DNA of 64,000 bases from Trinickia mobilis (GCF_017315705.1 NZ_JAFLRF010000015.1:71008-135007); one strand, 5' to 3'; shown: positions 53,697 through 62,853, numbered from the stretch's first letter. The notes: a model not told the origin generated them from the sequence alone. Numbers and translations: made by a program.

Positions 53697-54871
53697 GACT
53701 TGCCTTCTCCACCGAGGACTTCGTCTATGCCGGACGGCCCCGCCCCGGATTCCCGTTGATACTGGGTGACGACATGAGGCCCGCGCAGCCATTCCATCTC
53801 CACTTGCGGTGGTTGCTGCTGGATCGCGGCAAAGCGCTTGACCTGAAGACATGGGAAAACTACGGACGTTATCTGTGGGATTTTGTCAGCTTTCTTTACG
53901 CTAACAAGCTTTCGTGGAACCAGCCTTTCCGTGCCGAGGGTGAGAGCGTTGTCCACATTTATCGGGATTGGCAGGCTGAAGACCTCAAGCTCGATCCTGG
54001 TACCATCAACCACCGGCTCAGGATTGCTACGGGCTTCTACCGTTGGGCGCTGGAGCGCGGGATGGTGGACCGCTTGCCATTCACGTTTTCAGACACTACA
54101 GCGCACGGCATCGAGCATGATTTAGCTTACCTAACTGGTTGTACTCAAACCATCGCAAAGCCGAACGTGATGCTCGACGAGTGGGATAAGGAGCCGGTGT
54201 TTCTCACCGCCGAGCAGGTGAAGCTGGCGAGATCGGATGTTCGGTCAACCTCGCAACGCTTGCTCTTCGACATTATGGTCCGTGTTGGCTTGCGGTCTGT
54301 CGAGGCTCGTACCTTCCCACTGTCATACGTCTTCAACCCTGCGGCGCGTCCGTACCTCAAACCGGGCACACTCATCGAAGTTCGGCTTGACCCCCGTGAC
54401 ATGGACATCAAGTTCAACAAGCCTCGTTACGTACACGTCCCCTACAGCCTGATGGAGGATATGTACGCATACGCGCAGTTCGAACGTAACCGTTACATCG
54501 TTCCGGGAGCTGCGCCGAGGACTTTGCTGCTGACGATAAACGGCAATACGTACCAGAAAGGGTCGGCGCACAAGGTCATGAAGGACTTGGGACGGAAAGT
54601 CGGTTTTTCTATCCGACCGCTGATGCTGCGCCACAGTTATGCGATTCATACGTTGTTGCTGCTCAGGGCAAACCCAAGCATCAAGCTGGAGCCGCTTATG
54701 TATGTCCGCGACCGCCTCGGGCACAAGAGCGTGCAGACGACGATGGTGTACCTCGACCAAATTGAGCGGCTCGTGGGCGCAGAGGCGCTCTCGATGATGG
54801 AGGAGTTCGACCGTCTCTACGACGTGACCCCGGCGCTGTTCGCACATAGCCGCAGCACTTCGTCGAAGTGA
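53693..54871 (+). CDS. Tyrosine recombinase 1 of a Tn554/RIT-like module
   Basis: A 392-residue tyrosine recombinase. The N-terminal SAM-like core-binding domain is at about 35-130. The catalytic domain (about 160-380) has Arg in GLRSVEART, then the LRHSYAIHTLL box, DRLGHKSVQTTMVYLDQI with His and the nucleophile Tyr. All of R, H-x-x-R-equivalent, H and Y are present, so it should be active. Translation would start at TTG or by coupling to the short frame before it. Its size matches TnpA of Tn554. Confidence 0.85.
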   Translation: MRLAFSTEDFVYAGRPRPGFPLILGDDMRPAQPFHLHLRWLLLDRGKALDLKTWENYGRYLWDFVSFLYANKLSWNQPFRAEGESVVHIYRDWQAEDLKLDPGTINHRLRIATGFYRWALERGMVDRLPFTFSDTTAHGIEHDLAYLTGCTQTIAKPNVMLDEWDKEPVFLTAEQVKLARSDVRSTSQRLLFDIMVRVGLRSVEARTFPLSYVFNPAARPYLKPGTLIEVRLDPRDMDIKFNKPRYVHVPYSLMEDMYAYAQFERNRYIVPGAAPRTLLLTINGNTYQKGSAHKVMKDLGRKVGFSIRPLMLRHSYAIHTLLLLRANPSIKLEPLMYVRDRLGHKSVQTTMVYLDQIERLVGAEALSMMEEFDRLYDVTPALFAHSRSTSSK

Positions 54872-54889
54872 TGACCCGGAGACCCGTCA

Positions 54890-56722
54890 ATGGCAAGGAA
54901 AAAGAACTATCAAGCCAATCCGCTCCGCCGAGCACAAGCCGCCACGACGCAAACCACTGCGATTCAATCCGTCATAAGCCAACTGGTTAAAAGCGGTAAA
55001 GCACGCATTGATATGGAGGCGCTCTTGGGTCCCCATGCAAGATTCGCTTCAAATGAAAGAAGCATCGATTTCACGGACTCGCTCGGACTGGGTATAGACG
55101 ACTGGGTTTGGTCGGTTCTCGCCTGCTTGCAGTGCATCTTATTATCAGGTACGCGGGAATCTTCCACCGTCGCACAATATGCGAAGAGTTTGCGAGTCTT
55201 CTTTTCATACTTGGCCACAGGTCTTGCATCTCCACCTATCACGAAACCAGAAGAGCTTTCTCCTCTTCACATTGATGCGTTCACCGGTTGGTTGCAAGCG
55301 CGCGGGCGGCAACGCAAGCAGACAGTGGAAACCAATCGAACCCAATTCAAAAACGTCAAATCCGTCTTGATGGAGATGCTCATGCGGGGATGCATTCCAA
55401 GAGTGCCGAGGGGATACTTGAAGAATAAAACTCTGCCGTGGCAGCATGGCGGAAGCCGGCAGACCAGCCTTTCCGAGAAGGAGCAAGAGCATGTGGCCAA
55501 CGCAATAAAAGCGGACTTGGTCGCCATCCATCACGGACGGCTATTGTTATACCCGGCGGACGTACAAGCGCTAAGGCTGCTGCTCGTCGCGCACCGTCAA
55601 GGCAAGAGTCCCACGCCGCTTTTGGAATTGCGACGAGACGCCATGACTCCCGGGCTTTTCCCAGGAACGATTCATATGCGCACCGTGAAGGTCCGTGGTC
55701 GGAAAGTACGGAATAGCGTCGGTCGGGCCGCCTCTGCCAACGCTCGGTCCAGACTTGAGTCAGAGGATAGGGAGATAAAGGACGTAGTTTTCGCCTTAGC
55801 CGAGGGTGCTGTTTTACAGCAGGCCATCAATAGCACTGAAGACCTGGTGAAGGAGGCCCCGCCGCGGTACAGAAATCGGGTGTGGCTTTACAGGTCCCAA
55901 GCGAACAACAAGTCCCGGAATTCTGTCACCTGCCTCACATCCCGCACCTTGGCTAAAGCCGTCAGCGCGTTAATTCAACGACACAATCTGGTTGGCGACA
56001 ACGGAAAGGTGTTGCGGCTGAATCTCACCCGCATGCGAAAGGCGTTCTTCGACCGCGCGTTTCGAAGCACCGAGGGTGATTCGGTGAAGACTGCGAACCT
56101 GATGGGCAACACGCCCAGAGTGGCTGGTGGCAACTATCCCTCAATGAATGAAGCTCGACAGGCCGGAGCAGCGGAATTCTTGGGCGAGGATTACACCGCT
56201 ATGATGCGTGGAAGTGCACGCGGTGATGGCGACGCGCGTTCCGAGCCGCTCGTCATTAAGATAACGCCGGTTCGGACTGCGTCAGATGGCACACCGACCA
56301 CGTCGCTGGATCGGACTCCTGTCTCGGGCTGCAAAGACACACTCAATGGCGAGCACGCACCGCACGATGGGCGCAACCACTGCGACCGTTATGTGATGTG
56401 TCTCTTTTGCTCCTCGTTTGGCATAGTCGGCCAAGTCGATGAACTCTGGCGGCTGTTCAGCTTTCAAGCCTTCGCGAAGGCAGAATTGGAGTATCTCGAT
56501 GCAATGCTCGGCGCAGAGCGTACTACCGATGTCGCTCTCGAGGACCTGCGCGACCGATACCGTATTTCAATTCCATATATTGACCAATTCACGAAGCGGC
56601 AGTTTCCAGCACGCATCGTCAAGGAGGCACGTGCTAAGACGCGCAACGGTCTGCATCCGTTTTGGGTGCATCAAATGAACATGAGTCGTCGTGCACATGA
56701 ACGCCAGCCAGGCACCCAGTGA
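54890..56722 (+). CDS. Tyrosine recombinase-like protein 2, degenerate active site
   Basis: A 610-residue protein with a core-binding-like segment (about 60-160, SSTVAQYAKSLRVFFSYLA) and a diverged catalytic-like region (about 200-425). The RHRY residues are hard to place: LTRMRKAFFDRAF stands where LRHSYAIH would be, and NYPSMNE may hold the tyrosine. A cysteine/histidine-rich patch (CKDTLNGEHAPH, CDRYVMCLFCSSFG) near 480-515 suggests metal binding. It resembles the middle partner of recombinase-trio elements, probably a structural or accessory subunit. GGAG lies before the ATG. Confidence 0.7.
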   Translation: MARKKNYQANPLRRAQAATTQTTAIQSVISQLVKSGKARIDMEALLGPHARFASNERSIDFTDSLGLGIDDWVWSVLACLQCILLSGTRESSTVAQYAKSLRVFFSYLATGLASPPITKPEELSPLHIDAFTGWLQARGRQRKQTVETNRTQFKNVKSVLMEMLMRGCIPRVPRGYLKNKTLPWQHGGSRQTSLSEKEQEHVANAIKADLVAIHHGRLLLYPADVQALRLLLVAHRQGKSPTPLLELRRDAMTPGLFPGTIHMRTVKVRGRKVRNSVGRAASANARSRLESEDREIKDVVFALAEGAVLQQAINSTEDLVKEAPPRYRNRVWLYRSQANNKSRNSVTCLTSRTLAKAVSALIQRHNLVGDNGKVLRLNLTRMRKAFFDRAFRSTEGDSVKTANLMGNTPRVAGGNYPSMNEARQAGAAEFLGEDYTAMMRGSARGDGDARSEPLVIKITPVRTASDGTPTTSLDRTPVSGCKDTLNGEHAPHDGRNHCDRYVMCLFCSSFGIVGQVDELWRLFSFQAFAKAELEYLDAMLGAERTTDVALEDLRDRYRISIPYIDQFTKRQFPARIVKEARAKTRNGLHPFWVHQMNMSRRAHERQPGTQ

Positions 56723-56763
56723 AGTCTCAACTTTGCACATGAGCCTTACTCACGGAGACATCT

Positions 56764-58764
56764 ATGCCTCGTAGCGAAACCAAGCGTCGAGCCGTCGAAT
56801 CGGAGAACAAGCATGACAGTCGCGCTGCCGGCCCCTCTGAGGAAGGAGCGAGACGACGGAAGAAATCGCCTACCGACGATGATACGTGCCACGGTTACGT
56901 CCGGCCCCGTGCGTTTGAACTTCTGGCCGCCCAGCCCGTCACTTTGGCGGCGCTTTCGCGAGCCGAGCGTGATCTCGTCGTTGTTACGGCGGTCGCCGAC
57001 GAGCAAGGCAACGAATACGTGGTTAGCCGTATCGGGCACCCAGTTTGGCATTTGGCATCAGAGGTGGAAGCCAAGAACGTTAAGGGGTGTACTCTCGATG
57101 TCCTGTGGCCAATCTGGCTACCCGAAGCGCTGCTGGACGATGCCCGAGCCGCCCTCTATTGCGCGATGCGACGCGGCCCTAATGGCACACCCTGGTCTGG
57201 AAGCACGGTACAACGGGCTGGAAAAGAGGCGCTGTACTTGCTTCGTCATATCACCTCGCTAGGTCTGAGAACTTTTAGCGAGGTGCGGGCCTTACATTTG
57301 TCCGACTACATAGAGAGTTTGAAACCTGTGCTCCAACCGGTTTCCATCAGAAGACGGGTTGAACTTGTCGACCTCATTTGGCGATTCTCAACCGAAGTCT
57401 TTTTTCCGCTGCGGGAGGATCCGTGGGCGGGCCAGAGTTTTCTCCAGGCGTGCGGGTTAAATGATCACGATGACAGCAGTCCAGTCGGTCGCACCGCCAA
57501 GACCCCTGTGATTCCGCTTTCGGTACAGCGCACGCTCTTCGCGTATTGTGAGGCTGTTCTCGATCGGGCAGAAGAATTGTTTCAGGCGCGAGACGCCGGC
57601 AGGATTAGCATGAATTCGTATGGCCTGCTCAAGGTACGGGACGCCGTGTTGTATCTGACGCAAGTCACCTCGGGGATGCGCAACAGCGAGTGCACAGGCA
57701 TAACTAACGGTTGCTGGCGAAGCGAAGTACGAAAAGGGGTTACGTTTCACTGGGTGCGCACTCGCGAGATTAAAACCAAGAAGGGCGTCGTCGAGTTCTT
57801 GGTTCCACCAGAGACGATTCGAGCGCTAACCATTCTGCAGCGGTATGCGGCGCCGCTGCAAGCTCGCCTCGCTGAGGAGGCTCGTTGGCTCGAAGCGCAG
57901 CTTCATCAAGGTGCGGATGAAGATGGTTGGCTTGAGGACGGAACGTCTATCGCCGCGGCGGTTGGTCGACTCAACCACATCCGCGAAATCGGCCAGCACA
58001 TGTTCCTGGCATTTGACAAGAGCACCTTTGGGCCGCCCGAAGATTCCATCGCTCGAGTAGATGTAGTGAGTGTTGTGGGATGCAACACTCAACTCAAAAG
58101 TCTCGCCCGCGCCGCCGGTTCGGACTGGGCTTTGGCCAACCATCAGTGTCGACGAACATTCTCCTATAACGTGGCTAACTCCCGATTGGGGCGCATGGGT
58201 TTGGTCTTTCTTAAATGGCAACTCAAGCACGCAACAATGTCGTGGACAGAGCTTTATGCTGCGAACCCTCTCCAAGATTTGGCGATCTACCGCGAGTTGG
58301 AAGAAGAGCAAACAAGGGCGCGCATTGATTTGATGGAAGGTTGGATGCAAGCTGACGCGCCGCTCAGCGGGGGCGCAGGCAAAAAGCTGCTTCAAACGCG
58401 AGCTATACCTGTCCGCGATTTGGACGAACTGCTCTTGCATACTGCGGAGTCTATCGAAATTCGTAGCACTGGCCACGCTTGGTGCCTGAGTGGCACCCGA
58501 GTGTGCAACGGGCAGGGCGTCTATGAGCCAACCAATTGTGCGAACTGCTCCCAATCCGTAATTGACCTCAATCATGCTGCCGCGTGGCAGGCGATACATC
58601 TTGACAATCTGCGCTTGGCGGCTGTCATTGACTGCGGACCAGCTGTGGTACAGAAGGCCCAGCGAGCAATTCAGCGCTCCAAGCAGGTCCTACGGGAACT
58701 GGGCGTTCCTTTACCTTCTGCAGGACAAAGGGCAGCGTACGCAAAGTCGGAGGTAGTCTCGTGA
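56764..58764 (+). CDS. Tyrosine recombinase 3, large TnpB-like protein
   Basis: A 666-residue recombinase, similar in size to TnpB of Tn554 (about 630). Residues about 140-240 form the core-binding domain. The catalytic part has Arg in SGMRNSECTGITNGC, NHQCRRTFSYNVANS (box II), LKWQLKHATMSWTELYAANP (His and Tyr). A C-terminal cysteine cluster (CLSGTRVCNG, TNCANCSQSV) is likely metal-binding. GGAG lies six bases before the ATG. Its end overlaps the start of the small coiled-coil gene. Confidence 0.78.
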   Translation: MPRSETKRRAVESENKHDSRAAGPSEEGARRRKKSPTDDDTCHGYVRPRAFELLAAQPVTLAALSRAERDLVVVTAVADEQGNEYVVSRIGHPVWHLASEVEAKNVKGCTLDVLWPIWLPEALLDDARAALYCAMRRGPNGTPWSGSTVQRAGKEALYLLRHITSLGLRTFSEVRALHLSDYIESLKPVLQPVSIRRRVELVDLIWRFSTEVFFPLREDPWAGQSFLQACGLNDHDDSSPVGRTAKTPVIPLSVQRTLFAYCEAVLDRAEELFQARDAGRISMNSYGLLKVRDAVLYLTQVTSGMRNSECTGITNGCWRSEVRKGVTFHWVRTREIKTKKGVVEFLVPPETIRALTILQRYAAPLQARLAEEARWLEAQLHQGADEDGWLEDGTSIAAAVGRLNHIREIGQHMFLAFDKSTFGPPEDSIARVDVVSVVGCNTQLKSLARAAGSDWALANHQCRRTFSYNVANSRLGRMGLVFLKWQLKHATMSWTELYAANPLQDLAIYRELEEEQTRARIDLMEGWMQADAPLSGGAGKKLLQTRAIPVRDLDELLLHTAESIEIRSTGHAWCLSGTRVCNGQGVYEPTNCANCSQSVIDLNHAAAWQAIHLDNLRLAAVIDCGPAVVQKAQRAIQRSKQVLRELGVPLPSAGQRAAYAKSEVVS

Positions 58765-59180
58765 AGCCGACTGGCGAAAAAGCGACACGTGTGAGTCGGC
58801 CGCGCAACCGGGACAAGACGGAAAAGGAACTGCGATCTGCGGTTTTACGGGTCGAGGATAAAGGCTTGAGAATGAGCATATCAGCGGTCGCCGCCGAGGC
58901 AGGAGTGAGTCCAAGCCTCATCCATAACACTTACCCCAACCTCGCTGAAGAAATTCGAGCGTCGGTTGGTCGTTCCACGCGCCAGCAGCGCGATGCCAAG
59001 GCAGCAGAGCTTACCGAAGCGCGTGCCGACCTGAAGGAACTACGCGCGCAGCTTAAGGCGGCGCAAAGTGATATCGCCACCCTTGCGTCCATTAACGAGA
59101 CGCTCCGCGACGAGATAACTTCTCTCCAGGCTCAGATTGCTGGAAAAGTTTTCGTGATGCCCAAGCCAAAGGGGGACTGA
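58761..59180 (+). CDS. TnpC-like small HTH/coiled-coil protein
   Basis: A 139-residue protein starting at GTG, with GGAGG upstream and a GTGA overlap with the recombinase stop, so translation is coupled. The N-terminal part (about 20-70) is a TetR-like helix-turn-helix (SISAVAAEAGVSPSLIHNTY). The C-terminal part (about 78-128) is a heptad-rich coiled coil (ADLKELRAQLKAAQSDIATL). Tn554 has a similar-sized third gene, tnpC, after tnpB, which affects orientation and frequency of insertion. This gene may do the same. Confidence 0.75.
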   Translation: MKPTGEKATRVSRPRNRDKTEKELRSAVLRVEDKGLRMSISAVAAEAGVSPSLIHNTYPNLAEEIRASVGRSTRQQRDAKAAELTEARADLKELRAQLKAAQSDIATLASINETLRDEITSLQAQIAGKVFVMPKPKGD

Positions 59181-59190
59181 GGCAGCAATG

Positions 59191-59312
59191 TCGTGTTCTT
59201 CCTGACACAAGTCAGCCATCAATGATGCGCAATCGCGAGTGAATGGGCATAATCAATGGTTGCTGACGAATTTAGGTACGGAACGGAGTTACGTTTCACT
59301 GGCTTCGAACGG
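59191..59312 (+). pseudogene. Relic of a second recombinase of the TnpB-like type
   Basis: This stretch matches the sequence around 57645-57765 in the large recombinase gene. In the matching frame it reads NRE*MGIINGC*RI*VRNGVTFHWLRT against NSECTGITNGCWRSEVRKGV, so the box around the catalytic Arg is present with three stops. It starts ten bases after the tnpC-like gene ends. It is the remnant of another, diverged element. Confidence 0.7.
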
Positions 59313-59353
59313 GGCCGTCCGACATAGACGAAGCTCCGTGGAGAAGACGAACC

Positions 59354-59653
59354 TCATGCCCCGGAGTCCCGCAGGATGGCAATAGCCTTCCGGAATGGAA
59401 CTCGCCACAAATGCATAACGAGGTCAATCGCCCCGCCTCCGCCCTTTCCGGTCCGCGTGTCGTAGAACTTTGGCCCGTCTATAAGTAGTTCCCAGTCAGT
59501 GCCCCCCGCGTTGACAAATACGCGTCGAGTGGAAACAGCCTCCCTCGGGTGAAAGTCCCGGTCGAATTTGACGTGCATTGCCAAGCGGTCGAGCACCTCC
59601 AGCGCGTGGAGGCCGCGAAGTCGTTGCAGTTCCGAGTTATCCACAGGTGCCAT
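59354..59653 (-). CDS. Small protein with DUF3991/CHC2-like segment (99 aa)
   Basis: It starts MAPVDNSELQRLRGL and ends with KFYDTRTGKGGGGAIDLVMHLWR-type sequence, then KAIAILRDSGA. The W/D-x-x-x-G-x-G-G-G-A-I-D-L segment is typical of the N-terminal part of primase-like CHC2 or DUF3991/TOPRIM proteins found in islands and plasmids. The zinc cysteines are absent and the protein stops before any TOPRIM domain, so it is either a short stand-alone member or a truncated gene. A hairpin repeat lies 27 bases upstream of its start. Confidence 0.6.
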   Translation of the reverse strand: MAPVDNSELQRLRGLHALEVLDRLAMHVKFDRDFHPREAVSTRRVFVNAGGTDWELLIDGPKFYDTRTGKGGGGAIDLVMHLWRVPFRKAIAILRDSGA

Positions 59654-59679
59654 CTTCCCCCCAGCCCCCCCATCTGCTA

Positions 59680-59698
59680 CTCGTATCAGAGATACGAG
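59680..59698. promoter_or_regulatory. Perfect inverted repeat at the island edge
   Basis: CTCGTATC and GATACGAG are perfect 8-base arms around AGA. The repeat lies just upstream of the 59354-59653 gene and 27 bases after the 3' end of the globin gene. It may be an operator for the small gene, a terminator stem or a recombination site at the island boundary. Confidence 0.5.
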
Positions 59699-59724
59699 GG
59701 GAATAATAGCAACTCTCTTACTAA

Positions 59725-60132
59725 CTATCGTCGGTTTACCATCCAGTCAGCGGTGTCGAAGAACGAATGCAGGAGCCGCTCGCGCAGCGCTTCGTCGATA
59801 CCGGTGTCTTCCATCGCCCACGCCATGCAGCGCAGCCACTGGTCGCGCTCGGACGACGCGATCTCGAACGGCAAGTGGCGCGCGCGCAGCCGCGGATGGC
59901 CAAAGCGGCTGATGTAGTGGTCCGGGCCGCCCAGCCAGCCGCACAGGAACCAGAACAGCTTGTCGCGCGAGCCGTCGAGCGTGGGCGGATGCAGCGCGCG
60001 GATGCCCGCGAATTCGGGCTCGAGGTCCATCAGGTCGTAGAAGCGGTCGACGAGTTCGCGCACGCGCGCCTCGCCGCCTACCAGATCGAAAGCCGTCGGC
60101 TGCGACGGGGCTTCGTCGTTCACATCGGTCAT
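59725..60132 (-). CDS. Group II truncated hemoglobin
   Basis: A 135-residue group II truncated globin. FDLVGGEARVRELVDRFYDL forms the first helices, LFWFLCGWLGGPDHYISRFG carries the CD/E region with the group II Trp pattern, and HPRLRARHLPFEI includes the proximal His. Family members bind O2 or NO. The ATG at 60132 is four codons inside an upstream TTG. It is transcribed in the same direction as the permease gene upstream, with a 67-base gap. GC content is much higher than in the DNA to the left. Confidence 0.9.
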   Translation of the reverse strand: MTDVNDEAPSQPTAFDLVGGEARVRELVDRFYDLMDLEPEFAGIRALHPPTLDGSRDKLFWFLCGWLGGPDHYISRFGHPRLRARHLPFEIASSERDQWLRCMAWAMEDTGIDEALRERLLHSFFDTADWMVNRR

Positions 60133-60199
60133 ACGGTCAGCCAAATAAGTAAGAAGGATCGCCGCGTGCGTTGCGGCTGTAGACGAGGGCTCATCAGGC

Positions 60200-62704
60200 T
60201 TACGCGTCGCGCAGCGACTGCACCGCCGGCCGCATCAGCACATGCCGCAGGCTGAGCCATCCGCCGATGCCGGCACACGCGACGCCGGCAGCGACGCCCG
60301 CAGGCAGCACCCACGGATCGAAGTCGAGATAGAACTCGAAAACCCGCGTCGCGAGCACCGAGCCGAGGATCTGCGCGCCTATCGCGCCCATCAGCCCGGC
60401 GAGCGCGCCCACCGCGACGAATTCCGCCACCTGCACTGCGCGCACCTGGCGGTGCGACGCGCCGAGCGCGCGCAGCAGCGCGGACTCCCGCATCCGCTCG
60501 TCGCGCGTGCCGGCGAGCGCCGCGTAGAGCACGAGCACGCCGGCCGCGAGCGTGAACGCGAACAGGAACTGCACGGCGCCGATCACCTGCGCGAGCACGC
60601 GCTGCATTTGCGCGAGGATCGGCGCGATGTCGATGGCGGTCAGGCTCGGGTGGGCGGCGATCAAGCCGTCGATCACTGCACGTCGCTCGGGCGGCAAATG
60701 GAAGCTCGTGATGTAGGTCGCCGGGAAATTTTCGAGCGCGGCCGGCGGCATCAGCACGAAGAAGTTGACCTTGAACGAGCCCCAATCGAGCTTGCGCACG
60801 CTCGTGACCGGCGCGTCTACGGCCAACCCGGTCACGTCGAAGCGCAGCACGTCGCCGGTCTTCACGCCGATCAGCTTCGCGAGCCCCTCCTCGATCGAAA
60901 TCTGCGGCTTGGCGGTATCGCCGTACCAATTGCCGCCGACGATCCGGTTGTCGTCAGGCAGCGTCGTGCGGTACGACAGATTGAATTCGCGGTCGACGAG
61001 GCGCTTCGCGTCGTCGTTTTTATAAGACTCGGGATTGACCGGCTTGCCGTTGATCGAGATCAAGCGCCCCTTCACCATCGGTTCGAGCGCGACGCCGCTC
61101 AGGCCCTGCGCCGCGAGGTACTGCTCGACGGCGGCCTTCTGGTCGGCCTGGATATCGATGACGAATTCGTTGGGCGCGTCGGGCGGCGTCGATTTGCGCC
61201 AGCCCGCCACGAGATCGTCGCGCGTAATCGCGATCAGCAGCAGGCACATCAGGCCGATAGCGAGCGCGGTGATTTGCAGCGCGCTCGCGGCGCTGCGCCG
61301 CTCGAGCGACGCGAGCGCATAGCGCCAGCCGAGCCCCGCATTAACGCGCTCGCTCCTCGCGATGCGCGCCGCGCCCCACAGCGCGGCGCGCGAGATGCCG
61401 ACGAACACGAGCATGCCCGCCGCAAAGCCGCCCGCGACGATGCCGCCGAGCTTCAGCTCGCCCGCTGCGAGCACGAGCAGCCCGGCAAAGAGCACGATGC
61501 CGAGCGCGTACGCGTACCACGCGGTGCGCGCCGCCTCACCCCATTCCCGGCGCAGCACGCGCACCGGCGGCACGCGCGTGAGCGGCAACAGCGGCGGCAA
61601 CGCGAAGCCGAACAGCAGCACCAGCCCGGCCGCGATGCCCTCGAGCGCGGGCCACACGCGCGGCAGCGGCAACTGGACGTCGATCAGGCTGCCGAGCCAC
61701 GCGAGCAGCGCCCAATGTCCCGCAAAGCCGATCGCGACGCCGAGCGCGCCGCCCGCGAGGCCGAGCATCAGGAATTCAAGCGTGAAGAGCGCGCGCAGCG
61801 ACCCGTGGCCCAATCCCAGGCAACGCATCACGGCGCAGCCGTCGAGATGGCGCCGCATATAACGGTGCGCGGCCATCGCGATCGCGACGGCCGCCAGCAG
61901 CGCGGTCAGGAGCGACACGAGCGTGAGGAAGTGGCCTGCGCGATCGAGCGTCTGGCGCACTTGCGGCTGGCCGTCCTGCAGCGATTCGAGCGCGACGCCG
62001 CGCATCTTGCCGCCGTCGGCGCGCGCATGGGCGAATTCCGTGAACTGCGCCACCGCCGGATCGCTGCCCGCGACGAGCAGCCGATAGGTCACGCGGCTGC
62101 CGTAGCCGATCAGGCCCGTCGACGCGAGCTCGTCGCCGCGCATCATGAGGCGCGGCGCGAAATTGACGAACGCGAAGCCGCGATCGAGCTCGCGCGTGAT
62201 GACGGCAGAAACGGTGAACGTGCGCGTGCCGACCTCCACCGGATCGCCGACGCGCACGTGCAGCGCATCGAGCAGCGCGGGATCGACCCACACGGTGCCG
62301 GGCGCAGGAATCGCGTCGGCGGGATGATCGGGCGCGTCGGGCGCGGGGGCGATGCGCAGCGCGCCGCGCAGCGGGTACGCGCTCGTCACGGCCTTCACGG
62401 CGGAGAGCCGCGCGATCGATTGCGCTTCGCCCGCTGCGCCTCCGTTCGACGAGATCATGCTGGCGAAGATGACGGTCGTCGCCGTGCGGAGGTCGAGCGC
62501 CTTCGCCTTCGCGACGAATTGCGGATCGACCGGATGATCGGAGCGCACGATGAAATCGGCGGCGATCATGCGCCGCGCGTCGCGCTCGAGCCCTTGATGC
62601 AGCCGGTCAGCGAGAAAGCCGACACTCGACAGCGCCGCCACCGCCAGCACGAGCGCCAACAGCAGCATCGTCAGTTCGCCCGCGCGCCAATCGCGCGCGG
62701 TCAT
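60200..62704 (-). CDS. ABC transporter permease of the YbbP/FtsX type
   Basis: About 834 residues. After one N-terminal membrane helix (MLLLALVLAVAALSSVGFLA), a large periplasmic domain and four helices are followed by a second block of the same layout, ending with three helices and VLMRPAVQSLRDA. This is the double FtsX/MacB-like architecture of YbbP permeases. The ATP-binding partner (YbbA-like) is not in the window. Homologues usually have a few residues before MTARDWRAGEL, so a TTG six codons earlier is also possible. The export substrate is unknown. Confidence 0.85.
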   Translation of the reverse strand: MTARDWRAGELTMLLLALVLAVAALSSVGFLADRLHQGLERDARRMIAADFIVRSDHPVDPQFVAKAKALDLRTATTVIFASMISSNGGAAGEAQSIARLSAVKAVTSAYPLRGALRIAPAPDAPDHPADAIPAPGTVWVDPALLDALHVRVGDPVEVGTRTFTVSAVITRELDRGFAFVNFAPRLMMRGDELASTGLIGYGSRVTYRLLVAGSDPAVAQFTEFAHARADGGKMRGVALESLQDGQPQVRQTLDRAGHFLTLVSLLTALLAAVAIAMAAHRYMRRHLDGCAVMRCLGLGHGSLRALFTLEFLMLGLAGGALGVAIGFAGHWALLAWLGSLIDVQLPLPRVWPALEGIAAGLVLLFGFALPPLLPLTRVPPVRVLRREWGEAARTAWYAYALGIVLFAGLLVLAAGELKLGGIVAGGFAAGMLVFVGISRAALWGAARIARSERVNAGLGWRYALASLERRSAASALQITALAIGLMCLLLIAITRDDLVAGWRKSTPPDAPNEFVIDIQADQKAAVEQYLAAQGLSGVALEPMVKGRLISINGKPVNPESYKNDDAKRLVDREFNLSYRTTLPDDNRIVGGNWYGDTAKPQISIEEGLAKLIGVKTGDVLRFDVTGLAVDAPVTSVRKLDWGSFKVNFFVLMPPAALENFPATYITSFHLPPERRAVIDGLIAAHPSLTAIDIAPILAQMQRVLAQVIGAVQFLFAFTLAAGVLVLYAALAGTRDERMRESALLRALGASHRQVRAVQVAEFVAVGALAGLMGAIGAQILGSVLATRVFEFYLDFDPWVLPAGVAAGVACAGIGGWLSLRHVLMRPAVQSLRDA

Positions 62705-62774
62705 GCGCGCCGCCTGACGCAAAAGATCGGTGACGGATAGACGGCGCGCGGCCGAAACGACGGTCGGCCGGTTC

Positions 62775-62821
62775 TCAAGAAAACGCCGGGCCGCCCCAAG
62801 TTTTCTTGATCCCCCTTGGGG
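62775..62821. repeat. Nested inverted repeats in the permease leader
   Basis: TCAAGAAAAC (62775-62784) pairs with GTTTTCTTGA (62800-62809), and CCCCAAG (62794-62800) pairs with CTTGGGG (62815-62821). The two stems overlap and exclude each other. On either strand this could act as an attenuator or terminator between the DUF4126 gene and the permease gene. Confidence 0.55.
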
Positions 62822-62853
62822 GGCCTGGCGCGCAGCAGCAGGTTTGGGGGCCC

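Noticed and set aside
53661-59180. Gamma-mobile-trio (GmtY-GmtZ-GmtX) element
   Set aside because: The recombinase arrangement is reminiscent, but the small last gene is a TetR-like HTH plus coiled coil and does not resemble GmtX as I remember it. Size and order fit Tn554/RIT-type modules better. A profile search would decide.
60242-62740. 832-codon open frame on the plus strand
   Set aside because: It lies wholly opposite the YbbP-type permease gene in GC-rich DNA. Its product is almost all Arg, Ala, His, Glu and Gln without fold-like patterns, as expected for an antisense shadow.
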